Shown here one piece after another: positions 45,601 to 54,193 of a stretch of DNA of 64,000 nt. The notes beneath the pieces are model-generated. The model did not search any database. It saw nothing but the letters and a program-made list of their open reading frames with translations, and had not been told where the DNA came from. How positions within the stretch are numbered: the stretch's first letter is position 1; each line of letters opens with the position of its first letter. The translations under genes and the position numbers were made by a program. The DNA lies in NCBI GenBank assembly GCA_934045905.1, contig OW203766.1:12524745-12588744 (forward strand). Direction: 5' to 3'. This DNA comes from Leuctra nigra (lineage: Eukaryota; Arthropoda; Insecta; Plecoptera; Leuctridae).

Positions 45601-48600
45601 ATGTGATTGAGCTTTAAAAACTGCAATTGCGCATTACATACCACATTCTATTCTCGTTCTCCGTTTCCTCTGTACTTCCCGGGGATGTTGTGGTGTCTTC
45701 GTCTATTTAGGCGCACTTTGAACTAATATAATGGAATGTTGCCGGGTTGAATGTGCATTCAGAACTACGGAGTTGCAGGAAGACCATGGTGATTATATTT
45801 CTTTTAATGGTGATAAGTCTGAATGGTAAGACAAATAAAAAATATTTTAAATGATCAATAGTGTTGCAAAGCGAGAGTGTGTGCTCATCACTTTTGGCTC
45901 TTATTTCTGATTAAGATTTTTGAGTGTTGACATTATATCAAACTCATAACTGTGCTAGTTTTTTTACTTCGTTCTTAACCAAAGTATACATTATATTTTT
46001 TTAATTCAGAGATTTTGTGAACATTTCGGGATGTAAATTACCTAGGAATTGATCTATCTATCTATCTATCTATCTATTATATAAATTAGAATGTCTGTAT
46101 GTCTGTCTGTATGTTCTTTATACATTTCTACACCCTTTGACCGATCTTAACCAAATTTGGTATGGAGATTCTAACCGATCCTGCGCACATCGTAGGGTAC
46201 TTACCCCCTCCCCCAAACCACCCGTAATTGAAAAAACTACCCCTAATGAAAAAATGTAATTCACACTTTCGGCCATATACGCCTACACCATTGGCATACC
46301 TCAATAAATTTTTGCACACGTTTACTTCGTCAACCTGCCCACATTTCAGGCTACTCACCCTCACCCCCAACCCACCCCTAATTTTAAAAATTAAAAATAT
46401 AAAATACTAGCTGACCTGCCCGGCGTTGCTCGTGCTGGTGGGGAGTCGAAACACACACATAAAACACAAAAACAGAACACCCGGGAGTTTCACACTTGAC
46501 AATATGCAAGTATTCAAACTTCCTCCAAACCACCCCTAATTTGAAAAAATCCAAAATTAAAATATACACTTCTTCTAAGCGCGCGAGCATGACCATAATA
46601 TTAGGCACACATTCTACGGGAAGCAATCCACATAATAGGGCCTTGCCTTACTCACCCACACCTCCAAACCACCCCTAATTTGAAAAAATCCAAAATTAAA
46701 ATATACACTTCTTCTAAGCGCGCGAGCATGACCATAATATTAGGCACACATTCTACGGGAAGCAACCCACATAATAGGGTCTTACTCACCCACACCTCCA
46801 AACCACCCCTAATTTGAAAAAATCCAAAATTAAAATATACACTTCTTCTAAGTGCGCGAGCATGACCATAATATTAGGCACACATTCTACGGGAAGCAAC
46901 CCACATAATAGGGCCTTACTCACCCACACCTCCAAACCACCCCTAATTTGAAAAAATCCAAAATTAAAATATACACTTCTTCTAAGCGCGCGAGCATGAC
47001 CATAATATTAGGCACACATTCTACGGGAAGCAGCCCACATAATAGGGCCGTACTCACCCCCTCCTTTAAACCACCCCTAATTTGAAAAAATCCAAAATTA
47101 AAATATACACTTCTTCTAAGCGCGCGAGCATGACCATAATATTAGGCACACATTCTACGGGAAGCAGCCCACATAATAGGGCCGTACTCACCCCCCTCCT
47201 TTAAACCACCCCTAATTTGAAAAATTCCAAACTTAAAATATACACTAAGTCAGTGTCAAGGACGTGTCAGTTTGAATTGCGAGAGCGCTGTCAGCATATT
47301 GTCAAGTGTGAAACTCCCGGGTGTTCTGTTTTTGTGTTTTATGTGTGTGTTTCACTCCCCACCAGCACGAGCAACGCCGGGCAGGTCAGCTAGTTACCTA
47401 TATAGTACAGTTGCAAATTCAACTGATCCGAGGAATGGTAGGATACAGCTCAAACAATTGAACATTTAGAAATAACGTTGGGTGCCGCGAGTTTCAAAAC
47501 AGTTAATTACAATATTATGATGTACTGGTTGCGATTCGTTTGCAATCTTTTAGCACAAACGCTTGAAATATCTACAATATACTTGAAATAATTGCATGAT
47601 TCTATCACTAATAATTCTATAATAGATAATAATTCTATACTTTTAGATGTGAATGGTATCAAAATGATGACTACAAATTCTGTCGCCAGAGAAAATGACG
47701 AATTTATAATTTTATGTGAGACCGAAAACCGACAACCACTTGTTGAATGTGGCTTTAAAATTTCGAATTCCGTATACTTCAACTTGAGCAAAGGAAAAGA
47801 TTCCGAAACGATTAGAGACCACGAAAGTACCAAGCATGTGACCTTTGATGTGACGTATGAAGGAGCAGGTCTTGAGAAGGGGGAGTGTGGAGCTGTTATA
47901 AAAACCACGGGGAACTTTGCTTTCAACATCGGGTGTAGAGGACAGATTCAAGATGGCGGCTGGCAGTACGACTACATGACGGTTACAATGACAAGTAAAA
48001 TCCAATTTCAAAATTAGTTACTTGTTCTTCTTATATTCAAACTCATACCATATTACGTTTTCTTTTCCAGAGAGTCGTCTAATACAAGCAAATCTTAGTC
48101 CACGACATGAAATCTTCCTCATTGGATCAAACGCAGAATTTTCTTGCTCTCACCACGAGAAAGTGGATTTTTGCTTCATAAGCGCACTCACTGGCCAATA
48201 CGAAACTTCTAAGCAAATATTCTATGACGGTTATAAAAGTTACACCTCTAGTTCAACTGTTTACAGGTACTCTAGTTCTGTGGAAGATGGTAAATGCACA
48301 CTCGAAATAGAGTCACTTTCTTTGGAGAGCAATGGTTGGGTTGTGTGCAGTTTGGGGACCAATTACCCAAATAATACCCAAGATTCCTACGGTCACACCA
48401 CTTCTCTGCTCGTCGTTGCTGGTAAAACATCTTATTATATATATTTTTTAGTACCGACATGGGGTTTAGCTTTAATTTTTAACTGTTTAGAGTATCAATA
48501 CAAAACTTGATTTATTGTAAGTGTAACTAGAACTAGTTCTAATAACTATTGTATTAATCTGACACCCCAACTCCATCCTTGTTTATATAAATCAGCAATT

Positions 48601-51600
48601 TTCCATCTTTCAGATCCGCCTAAAGATGACGTGGAATTAACTACAATCTCACAGCCTGGAGCTGATATCTTAGAGATGGAATGTACTGTTGGAGAGAGTC
48701 GACCTCCAGCGAATATAACCTGGTACATTGGAGATGAAGAAGTGGATGCTGAGGATGTTGTGGAACTGCCGTATGGGCGCTGGAGGTGGAAGATTGACTC
48801 AGAGAAGAGGAGACAGAGATTAAGGAGGAAAGTCAAGCGCGAGGACAACGGGAAGCTGGTCACATGTGAAGTGTCGCACATTGCATTGAAAGGAAAGTTC
48901 AGAAGATCAAGTACTAATCTCACAGTGAATGAGACTACGATAGTTGAACCAGAACTAAATAATCAAGGATTTGATTTCAATAGTAAGTAAGCTACTAGTC
49001 TAGTTCGTGTTTTGTGATCAAGAATAGTAATGTTAAAGATCGAACTTTTAACGTACAATCGGCAACCCTTATGGGAGAATAACGTCGATAATGTTGACAA
49101 TAACGAGTAAAGCTATATCTTATAAGACTAATGTCGATTGATGGTCGACAGAGTTATAGAATAGCTGTAGCACAGCAATACGCGTTAAACAATTGCGGGA
49201 GGGATCTCAGCAACTTGACTGCTGGGAATAGTATTTCCAGTAGCCGATGCAGAGAATACCAATAATTCCTGTAAGGATATTTAGAAACTATTTTCAGTGG
49301 CCTCTGTTTTCAATTTTATAAAGTCACTTAACGCTGATCACTCTTCACTCATTAGTGTGGGGCACAAGGGTGGGAAAGTGTACTTTCAAGTGTACCGACA
49401 TGCCTAACAATTACACATCCAGTATTGCGCAAAGAAAATGTTGAAACTAATATGTTATTTTTGTTTAAGATACTGTAATAATAATAGTCGCTGTGAGCTC
49501 GGCTGTGGTAACTATTGGAATCGCAATGATCGTCTGGATCGTCGTTCGAGCTACGAGATGTGCCCGCACACGCGCACAAGGTATGCAACCAGGTCAACTT
49601 CAAGCAATTTTACTCGTTCGATTGTTTACTTATTAACACTCCAACTGTTGTGCCCAGTCACACACTAGACGACCACTATATCCAAGTAACGTCTCTCTGA
49701 TTGCCAACAGATGATCGGAACACGGCTATTAGCCGCCGCCCTCCTGAGCCATTACCCAGAGGTAAGTCAGACATAGCCCCTTCCTTTACAGGCGGCTTCA
49801 CCATCTCATACGCTTGGAGTAAACTGATCACTCTTCACTCATCACCGCCATTATGTTGAAGGGAGGTCGGGAAGTGAGCTTTGCTTAAAGAATGCTTAAA
49901 GAATACAGTGTTTTGCATAGAAATTGTGCGAAGAGTGAAGTGCTACTGGCTTCATTGTCTCATTTGGTCTCTCACATGTGTTAAGGAGAAACATGCAACA
50001 AATGTACAAACTATTAATTATCGAAATTTTCAGATCGTGGCTTAAATCACTCGTACTTATCAGTGTTTGAAAGTGACGTCACAACTCGTCATCAGAATGC
50101 CACAGCGTCTGGTAAGTATTGAATGTGCAGTGAGCTAAATAATCATAAGGTAGTATTAAACTTGAGCTCTAAATTGAAACTTTCGGCTGATCTTGTTATT
50201 AACAATAAATCGTATGTTTTCTCATTGTCGGAATGCAGTGGATAATTATACAATGTTTGCTAAATGTCTACAATATTGGTGTTGTAACCTACGAAAAAAC
50301 ATCCAAAATCTTCCACCATTTGTAATCCTGCTCAGCTCAATGTTGAAATATTGTGTAATGGTCAAATTTGATGAAAATCTGCATGCTGACTGCAAGGGCG
50401 GTGATCATAGTCGTCATATTGAATATACTATTGAATACTGTATTTATTGATTATAAGAATCAAAAACATTGATTAATGACGTAATTTGCAGGTGGAGATC
50501 GTCTTGCCGCCTCCTACTTGTCGCTTGATACGCCTTTGAGTGTGAAGAATGAAACATTCACGTTGAAGTCAACTGGTAAGTTCAGAGCTGTGTTCGATCC
50601 TCGATACAGGGAGTCTATTATATTTGTTGTAATGTAGATGATTACCATGCGGTATTAACTGCACAGCACAATATTTCACTTGATTTGGCAGAGTTAAACA
50701 TTTTATCAAAACCATTAGTATTTAAACTGTAATGCCAATGCCTGAATTATTCTTGGTTTAGATTACGACTATGTGTATGACGTCAGGCACAAGAACGCAC
50801 GCCGAGACCTCCCTCTACCGAGCATTCCCGACGACATACAATCCATGTAATTGAGCGAGCGTGGCGAGCTTTGGTACTCACTACTCTTACGGCACTTTCT
50901 ATGTGATTTTTTTCTTCTTTGCCTGCACTACCCAGGTCAAACCGCACAACCAATCGATATGAAATTTTGTATACAATTACTAACGTTATCTATACGGTCT
51001 CTGGGATCGTTTTTGAACGGGATCCTGTAATTGGTTCAAATTTTAAAACATTTCAATTGGTTGGTCAGATCAATTTGAAATGTGGACAAGTCATTGCAAT
51101 TAAACATTGTCCCCAATCTTACAAAGTGAGCCAATAAGTGGATTTGGCTTACCAAATCCACTCATTGGTTAAATTTTAAACCCATCTTTCCTGTGATTTT
51201 TGACATTTAAACTAGAACCAGATCAACTTCAAACTTCGCATGGTCATTGGTACCATCATGTTAGGTATTTGTGCCAATTTGAAGACTAATTTGTCATTAT
51301 TTTCCAAAGTAATTGTAATTTTAATGGCATTTTATTCTATAATCTTGAAATATTGGAAAAACGTATACTCAATTTTCATCGCTGCCTTCTTGATATTCCG
51401 TCCAAGGCATATGGGTCGGCTGAAACTTGCAAACGCATATCAAATCGGATGCAGTACGAAGTCTCGCTCATCAACGCGTTACACTGAGCGTTTTCCCAGT
51501 ATTAAATGACTCTCTCAGCAATTAAAAGTATTCCGATTGTAGTAATATTACTATTGCAATTATGTTTTATTAAGTTGTACGTCAAACTATTTCAGAATTC

Positions 51601-54193
51601 CGGTGAGTATTAAAATAATTATAACTATTGTTTTTGTAGTTGTACCATAATATCAATGAATAAGTTTAATTTAACATACCCCTAAGGCGAACTGAGCGAT
51701 ACCACGTGATAAAACATGGTATTGGCTAAACTACTACACTCAAAGGGGGCAAGAGGCATTTTTCTAATGCAATAAGTGATTCTACAACTCACTGGATCTT
51801 TTCTACCACAATCTGTTTGTATAGGTACAGTACATTTTTACGGTTTTATTTTATGATGAAAATAAACGTATTCAATCCCGTCACGTTATGACACACTTTT
51901 ACACAGAAGAAGAATTGGAGGATGAACCACCCTGAAATTTCCCTCAAATCTTCGATCTTAAAAGTTAAAAGTATGACAGATTGCCTCGGATCTCTCGTTT
52001 TTGTCCCGTTATTGCAGATAAAAGACAATATTATCTTTGTTTTAGCTGAAAATGTGTACAAGGACCACCTCTTGTGTACGCAGTGTAAAAGTTTTACAAA
52101 ATCCTATGATTTAAAAAGTAAAAAAGACTGTTTGGTTGAAAAACCAAAATGTTCTGATCAAGTTTAAATTTTGTAAGGTCATCAAGACCAACTTTCTCTC
52201 TTATTTTACGGTTTTTAAGCGAAGTCGGGGTCATTTAAAGCTTTTAGAAAAGGTTTTTGTATATACCCCATAGTTTCAAGCTTTTAAAATCAGGTATATT
52301 GTAATTAAGTTATTTGATATATTTTACTATATTTTATATAAGAGTAGTATGTATATGAACGATCGTGTTAAGCTTTGAGCCGGTTGTACAAACGGTGCTT
52401 GCTCATGAACGCGGAAGTATACTGAGGTTTTTCATGGTTTTTATTGAGCGAGCGTAGCGAGCGTCACCACGGTACTCTTATGGCACTTTCTCTGATTTTT
52501 TGTGTTCACAGCCCAGATCAAACCGCACTACCAATCGGTCTGAAATTTTGCACACATACTAACGTAATCGATGCGGTCTCTGGGATCGTTTTTGAATGGA
52601 ATCCTGTGATTGGTTCAAATTTTAGAAAAATTATCTTTCGATTGGTTAGTCCGATCAATTTGAAATTTAGCAAAGTCATTGCAACCAACATTGTACCCAA
52701 TCATAAAACTTTTCAGCCAAATCCTCCAATTGGTTCAAATTTGAAACCATTTTTCCTGTGATTTTTGAAATTTAAACTAGAACCGATTGACCGATCAACT
52801 TTGCATGGTCATTGGGACCAACATTTAAGGTATTTTTGCCAATTTTCAGTCTAATCTGTCGTTTTTTTCAGAAGTTTTTGTCATTTTAGGGACATTTTAT
52901 TCCACAATCTTGAAATATTTGTAAAACGTATACTATGTTCATCCCTGCCTTCTTTAAGCTTCTGCTCCAAGGCCTGTAGAGCAGCCAAGCCATTTAAATA
53001 TTTAAAACTAGCGCATATCATATTGGATGCTGTACGAAGGCCAAATCCTCCAATTGGCAGTTTAAATAATATCTTCTTATTGGTCAACAATCAAAGGGTT
53101 CCGATTAAGTTCAAATTTTGCATGGTGATCAAGACCAACATAATCTAAAATTTTACACATGTTAAGCCCAATCAGTCAAGTATTAATAATTTGTCATTTT
53201 ACGAGTTTAGTATGGGTTGTCAAAAGCGGGAAAAAATATGTAGGAAAGTCACGACACAATGGATCTGATATTCATCCTGAGTATTTATATGAAGATTGGA
53301 AAGTTGCAGAGAAAATCGTTTTGTGCCGTGTCGTGTATCGTGACTGGGTAATGTTGCATGTTCTGTGCTCGCTCATCAACGCGTTACACTGAGCGTTTTC
53401 CTAGTATATTTGGATTGATGGGATGTGGTTGATGGAATTTATTTGTGATAAGTTTATTGTGTGTTTATTGTGAATGTTTTGGTTGTTAAAAAAAGTGAAT
53501 TTAATTTATACAATAAAGTTATCCTGCATCCTATACTTTTCAGAGTAATAATTTGTACATCATAATAATTAATGCTAATACAATAATACAATAATGTTTT
53601 TGTACATGATACAAAAATTCAATGAAGTCAAGAGAATATTTAAACTGGTGAACCCAACAAAAATAAACCTATACCTTGTTTTAAAGATCCAGTTCATGTC
53701 CAATCTCTGCTCTTACTGCTACCACACAACACAAAATAAATAACAACACAAATAACAACATAAATATAATAACATAAAAGCACACAATAAAAAAAGCAAT
53801 AAAAACATAGAGCGGATGAACACTTTTAAGATGGTTACCTATGCATTTTTTGAATATTATAAAGAAACACAACCTCCATATGAGAACAATCCCTATGATC
53901 CTGCTGTAAAGGTACAGTTACGGAAATATATTCGGTAAACGCTCCTTTCACCCCCCACCACATTCAAACAACTTTGCCAGTGTTACGGGTCGGGTTACGG
54001 GTTTCCATTAATTCATGGAAAGGGAGAAGGAGCGTTTACCGAATATATTTCCGTGACTGTACACACACCACTCACCTCTCTTGTACAGATCCTTGGCCGT
54101 CTCCTTCCCTATCCCCGTGTTGCATCCTGTGATGACCGCTGTCTTGTCGTCTAGCCTCGCGTCACTCTTGCACTTGGGACTGCAGCACGCCAT
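30678..54193 (-). CDS. RDH-B: retinol dehydrogenase-like short-chain dehydrogenase with long EKPV-repeat tail, 6 exons
   Basis: Paralogue of RDH-A with the same exon lengths for exons 1-5. Exons: 54193-54076 (one of five near-identical copies up to 54809), 43592-43389, 40270-40112, 39260-39141, 38233-38026, 31434-30678; phases match, giving 521 residues. The cofactor motif, NNAG, NVSS and Tyr181/Lys185 (YNRSK) are all present. Exon 1 encodes MACCSPKCKSDARLDDKT, so there is no N-terminal membrane helix. Exon 6 adds about 200 residues of VEKPVQASS-like repeats, an unusual extension for a family of about 320 residues. Intron 1 (10.5 kb) encloses the antisense Ig-receptor gene; the last intron holds an LTR and a LINE. 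Which copy of exon 1 is used is unknown. Enzyme class is firm, substrate unknown. Confidence 0.85.
30740..31250 (-). repeat. Coding minisatellite for EKPV repeats in RDH-B exon 6
   Basis: About 15 imperfect units encode VEKPVQASS-, VEKPVSD- and EIPVQASS-like repeats, with 30-45-bp DNA periods such as TTGTACTGGTTTCTCAACG. RDH-A exon 6 has a shorter, more diverged version, and the RDH-C last exon has none. Charged, Pro- and Val-rich, likely disordered. Confidence 0.9.
31940..34627 (-). CDS. LINE ORF2: endonuclease and reverse transcriptase
   Basis: Encodes 895 residues that nick DNA and copy the element RNA at the target. An N-terminal APE-type endonuclease shows the early Asn (MYWNSNS), catalytic Glu in LSETHL, GDLNSKHISW and SDHNPV. 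The reverse transcriptase follows with YRPISLLSSVSKVVEKAIL, the D-containing LLDIEKAFDTVW, GVPQGSLIGPTLFSLF and the catalytic YADD (SLYADDTAIF). The C-terminal region includes the LRKLQVVQNKYLRIA block common in jockey elements. No RNase H domain was seen. The ATG overlaps the ORF1 stop as TGATG, so translation probably depends on termination-reinitiation. No stop or frameshift was found. Confidence 0.95.
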   Translation of the reverse strand: MATQLSKINLMYWNSNSARGKILEIGNQAQSNPTDIIGLSETHLTPRTKLKLAGFKIYRKDRTNKGGGVALAIKNNIPHHEQFIPALEKIEAVACCIDSQSLNVTVVSVYNPPQGKISTKDIDILLKLNNQVIIMGDLNSKHISWNCQTNNRNGILLLEHAIKRKFKIHSPPEPTYFPSRANALPSVLDLALIKNIDHISNLTTSPCLPSDHNPVLFTLDKSITPLPPRLSHDYKTANWKLFRSELDRNTITNPRITTSEDIDAHVDKFISTVNDALNVAAPPRPISLHQRTLPSNIKEKIRSRNKLLREWQASRLPHQKTTMNNLTTSIRREIAKWRNDNWNDYLSKLKPRDTCTLWNATKIFKKGTQAIPPLITQTGQAVSDLQKANALAANFQSIHTQNNAMSTNRHERLVKQSIRKFFSTPPSKEDCDLTTPKEIQKIILERKNKKAPGEDGITNFVLKQLSKKAIIYLTVIINHVLLLSHFPPRWKTAKILAFHKPGKKAQEVQSYRPISLLSSVSKVVEKAILVRINKHIQENKIIIDEQFGFRAKHSTTQQLVRLTEFITDKFNGKQHTGMILLDIEKAFDTVWHEGLLHKLIGLNFPKYLCHILLSYLEKRNFFVAINQTKSTIQTIEAGVPQGSLIGPTLFSLFINDLPKSAHTHLSLYADDTAIFSSSFRPDTIRRRLQKAYSKIEKFFNKWKIRVNNVKTTAIFFTKRRPSSTPKININNTEIEWSPSVKYLGVHLDSKLTFTTHINHKIHQAYAAMASIYPMFNKRSRLSYNNKALIYKMIIRPIICYAAPAWSSTSTTNLRKLQVVQNKYLRIAGNFLRSTRITKLHSFFKMPTIHDFIFNLTGNFYINIDKCHNPLIVNLGKYSLTAPSKHKRPLYMFMKK
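34627..36009 (-). CDS. LINE ORF1: gag-like nucleic-acid-binding protein
   Basis: 460 residues. The N terminus is low-complexity. A central PRE_C2HC-like domain (KYHTYTQKDQREVRMVAKNL region) and a series of CCHC knuckles follow (CHNCQSFRHTAKNC, CVKCKENHSTKVC, CTNCGGPHPANYRQC), then a Gln/Asn- and Pro-rich C terminus. This order is typical of jockey-superfamily ORF1 proteins, which package the RNA. The ATG used is the first of the frame; 142 bp of leader separate it from the 5' end of the element. Confidence 0.92.
   Translation of the reverse strand: MIITQHLSKSSPGGLGLEMLTPSSESSKMMLDDTEPPIAKRKPTPSLQTLNSAIAHSSNIPDITGSKRLKQDNTSIPTSNRFTPLHDLSSDDDDESVGSKTQRMPTQTPKVKRPPPIVIYHLFNNLVAEFAELRNKLSDEFEIKYKGDRIVLLTNNTEDYSIVINSCNANKLKYHTYTQKDQREVRMVAKNLPLTLSEADILEDLKHQNIPVTKVMQLIRKSPGQAGHPPAKIPLPMFVITCPPKTKMSDFYKIKSICRCIINWQPYRTVGVTQCHNCQSFRHTAKNCHRDPKCVKCKENHSTKVCVKEASAPPTCTNCGGPHPANYRQCPVYIKQASLFSQRSQHSQNNNNIQKDNNNSRNSYQHRANNFPSINNIPPTPTPPPPTWPHTKRRIQPQQNVSDDSISIAGIISVIKSLFGGLDLPQIKHTIISTIKEASQATDTFSKLAILAEGIFSIFP
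37218..37502. mobile_element. MULE-type MITE with 9-bp target duplication
   Basis: About 40-bp inverted ends (ATAGACATTTATACTCACTG and complement). GGTTTGCTC occurs directly outside both ends (37209-37217 and 37503-37511). A 9-bp duplication fits Mutator-like elements. Internally a second inverted pair (AGCCATGTTGCGG..CCGCAACATGGCT) is present. Confidence 0.85.
37512..38025. other. RDH-B intron 5, proximal part
   Basis: A C/G-rich stretch (37620-37790, CCCC and CCGG runs) of unknown origin followed by ordinary AT-rich sequence. Frames open here have no recognisable product. Confidence 0.4.
38246..38510 (+). mobile_element. 5S rRNA-derived SINE (SINE3-like)
   Basis: The 5' part reads like 5S rRNA: GGTTCTCGTCAGATCACCGA, GGTTAAGCAACATTGAGCGC and TTGGATGGGTGACC, in order and spacing. 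These include the internal promoter blocks. The 3' body contains CCTTCGGATGGGACGTTAAG and an A/T-rich end. It lies 13 bp outside the acceptor of RDH-B exon 5. The 5S start is degraded and the 3' half is not 5S, so this is not a functional rRNA gene. Confidence 0.8.
38988..39136. mobile_element. Palindromic MITE, copy 2, at the RDH-B exon 4 donor
   Basis: Nearly identical to 29003-29150. The RDH-A sequence preserves the empty site (GTGTGTACGTACTC). In RDH-B the element ends four bases from the exon 4 boundary, leaving the donor GTAC, so the intron starts essentially with transposon sequence. Confidence 0.85.
39430..39790. mobile_element. Dispersed MITE copy (ATAGGGAAGTCTC family), partial
   Basis: Shares ATTTTATGAAAGTTGAGATG, ATTGCCATGGCAACAA and GAGATTTCCCTATT with the complete copy at 42074-42501; the left end is missing. 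Confidence 0.6.
40940..41150 (+). pseudogene. LINE reverse-transcriptase C-terminal fragment captured in the hAT element
   Basis: Translates with KERLKWFGRLKGMGQERIPR and KRKAGRPRTKWMSGVKV, ending at TAA (41148-41150). This W-F-G-H..R-.-G-R-P-..-W pattern is the C-terminal hallmark of many LINE ORF2 proteins. It has no start and no upstream domains. It belongs to a different LINE than the jockey copy at 31674. Confidence 0.8.
41228..41563. mobile_element. Nested hAT-like element inside the hAT copy
   Basis: Ends CAGGCACGTAGGAA and TTCCTACGCGCCTG. Flanks ATATCCAC and ATCCCCAC agree at 6 of 8 positions. Contains G-runs next to the left end. Confidence 0.6.
42074..42501. mobile_element. MITE with ATAGGGAAGTCTC ends, full copy
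   Basis: Begins ATAGGGAAGTCTCGTGAA and ends TTTCATGAGACTTCCCTAT. The interior includes ATTGCCATGGCAACAA. Other copies are at 39430 and 62615. In RDH-B intron 2. Confidence 0.75.
43021..43530 (-). repeat. RDH-B exon 2 donor array (143-bp period)
   Basis: The genuine exon 2 is 43592-43389. Further copies of its 3' portion with donor GCGG|GTAAGT end at 43246 and 43103, and a last copy (43021-43102) lacks the donor. Units nearly match those of RDH-A, although the 5' part of exon 2 differs between the genes, suggesting recent gene conversion or exchange. Confidence 0.93.
44514..45033. mobile_element. MITE with repeated GGACTGACGCCCTTTCTTGA motif
   Basis: The ends are a 26-bp inverted repeat (TTATTCAAGAAAGGGCGTC and complement). 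Variants of the end motif recur inside at about 44692, 44861 and 44928, so the terminal sequence is iterated within the element. Confidence 0.65.
45032..45315. mobile_element. PIF/Harbinger-like palindromic MITE
   Basis: Near-perfect palindrome with arms of about 135 bp. Ends are AGCTGGGTTCCCATAC and complement, with TAA at 45029-45031 and 45316-45318. It directly abuts the preceding element. Confidence 0.85.
45786..50850 (+). CDS. Ig1: type I membrane receptor with three Ig-like domains, complete, 9 exons
   Basis: Orthology not recognised. Exons: 45786-45825, 47647-47994, 48071-48421, 48614-48982, 49470-49580, 49711-49761, 50034-50111, 50492-50575, 50762-50850; every intron is phase 1, total 506 residues. 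Exon 1 is a short hydrophobic signal peptide (MVIIFLLMVISLN). Exons 2-4 each encode one Ig-like domain with Cys pairs; the third (PPANITWYIGDEEV..VTCEVSHIALKG) resembles the C2 domains of arthropod Ig adhesion receptors. Exon 5 is a clean transmembrane helix (VIIIVAVSSAVVTIGIAM) plus basic stop-transfer. The tail carries YLSV, YLSL and YDYV, each in its own exon. TAA is followed at once by a Helentron-like element. It lies wholly in RDH-B intron 1, antisense. A role in adhesion or immunity is inference. Confidence 0.85.
46050..46110. repeat. CTAT and GTCT microsatellites
   Basis: About seven CTAT units (46050-46078) followed by ATGTCTGT units. Then comes TTTGACCGATCTTAACCAAAT, a phrase of the sort found beside transposon ends in many invertebrate genomes. 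Confidence 0.8.
46409..47394. mobile_element. Transposon with about 95-bp inverted ends and a tandem-repeat core
   Basis: Left end CTAGCTGACCTGCCCGGCG and its complement at the right, pairing over about 95 bp (through AACACCCGGGAGTTTCACAC). The core holds six copies of a roughly 132-bp unit (CCAAACCACCCCTAATTTGA, then GCGCGAGCATGACCATAATA) between 46515 and 47230. No transposase. In Ig1 intron 1. Confidence 0.85.
50852..51499 (+). mobile_element. Helentron-like element abutting the Ig1 stop codon
   Basis: Starts TGAGCGAGCGTGGCGAGC two bases after TAA (50848-50850) and ends with the AACGC..GCGTT hairpin and TTCCCAG. Internal repeats match copies 1 and 5. It must form the start of the Ig1 3' untranslated region. 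Confidence 0.8.
51500..52140. other. Spacer between two Helentron-like copies
   Basis: AT-rich; a short open frame at 51922-52167 shows no recognisable domain. Possibly further 3' untranslated sequence of Ig1. Confidence 0.4.
52140..52420 (+). mobile_element. Helentron-like element, decayed 3' fragment
   Basis: GTCATCAAGACCAACTTTCTC and TTATTTTACGG internal phrases, then a worn 3' end (GTGCTTGCTCATGAACGCGG) just before copy 5. Confidence 0.45.
52445..53404 (+). mobile_element. Non-autonomous Helentron-like element, copy 5 (960 bp)
   Basis: Complete ends: TGAGCGAGCGTAGCGAGCGT and AACGCGTTACACTGAGCGTT then TTCCTAG. The first 450 bp are close to copy 1 (7619). Confidence 0.8.
53912..54062. mobile_element. 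MITE with 34-bp inverted ends next to RDH-B exon 1
   Basis: GTACAGTTACGGAAATATATT and complement. The right end lies 14 bp from the boundary of exon-1 copy 1 (54076). Confidence 0.8.

Larger units (their letters stand above)
43593..45785. other. Sequence upstream of the Ig1 gene, within RDH-B intron 1
   Basis: Holds a MITE-like element with the CCCTTTCTTGA motif (44514-45033) and a palindromic MITE (45032-45315). Around 44140-44290 CCTTGAATTCAA repeats occur. The Ig1 promoter should lie in 45316-45785; no clear element was recognised. Confidence 0.5.

Noticed and set aside
46515..47230. CRISPR-like regular repeats
   Set aside because: Units of about 132 bp without unique spacers, inside a transposon of a eukaryote.
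51922..52167. 81-codon plus-strand frame between Helentron copies
   Set aside because: No start context, domain or splice partner; isolated in repeat-rich sequence.
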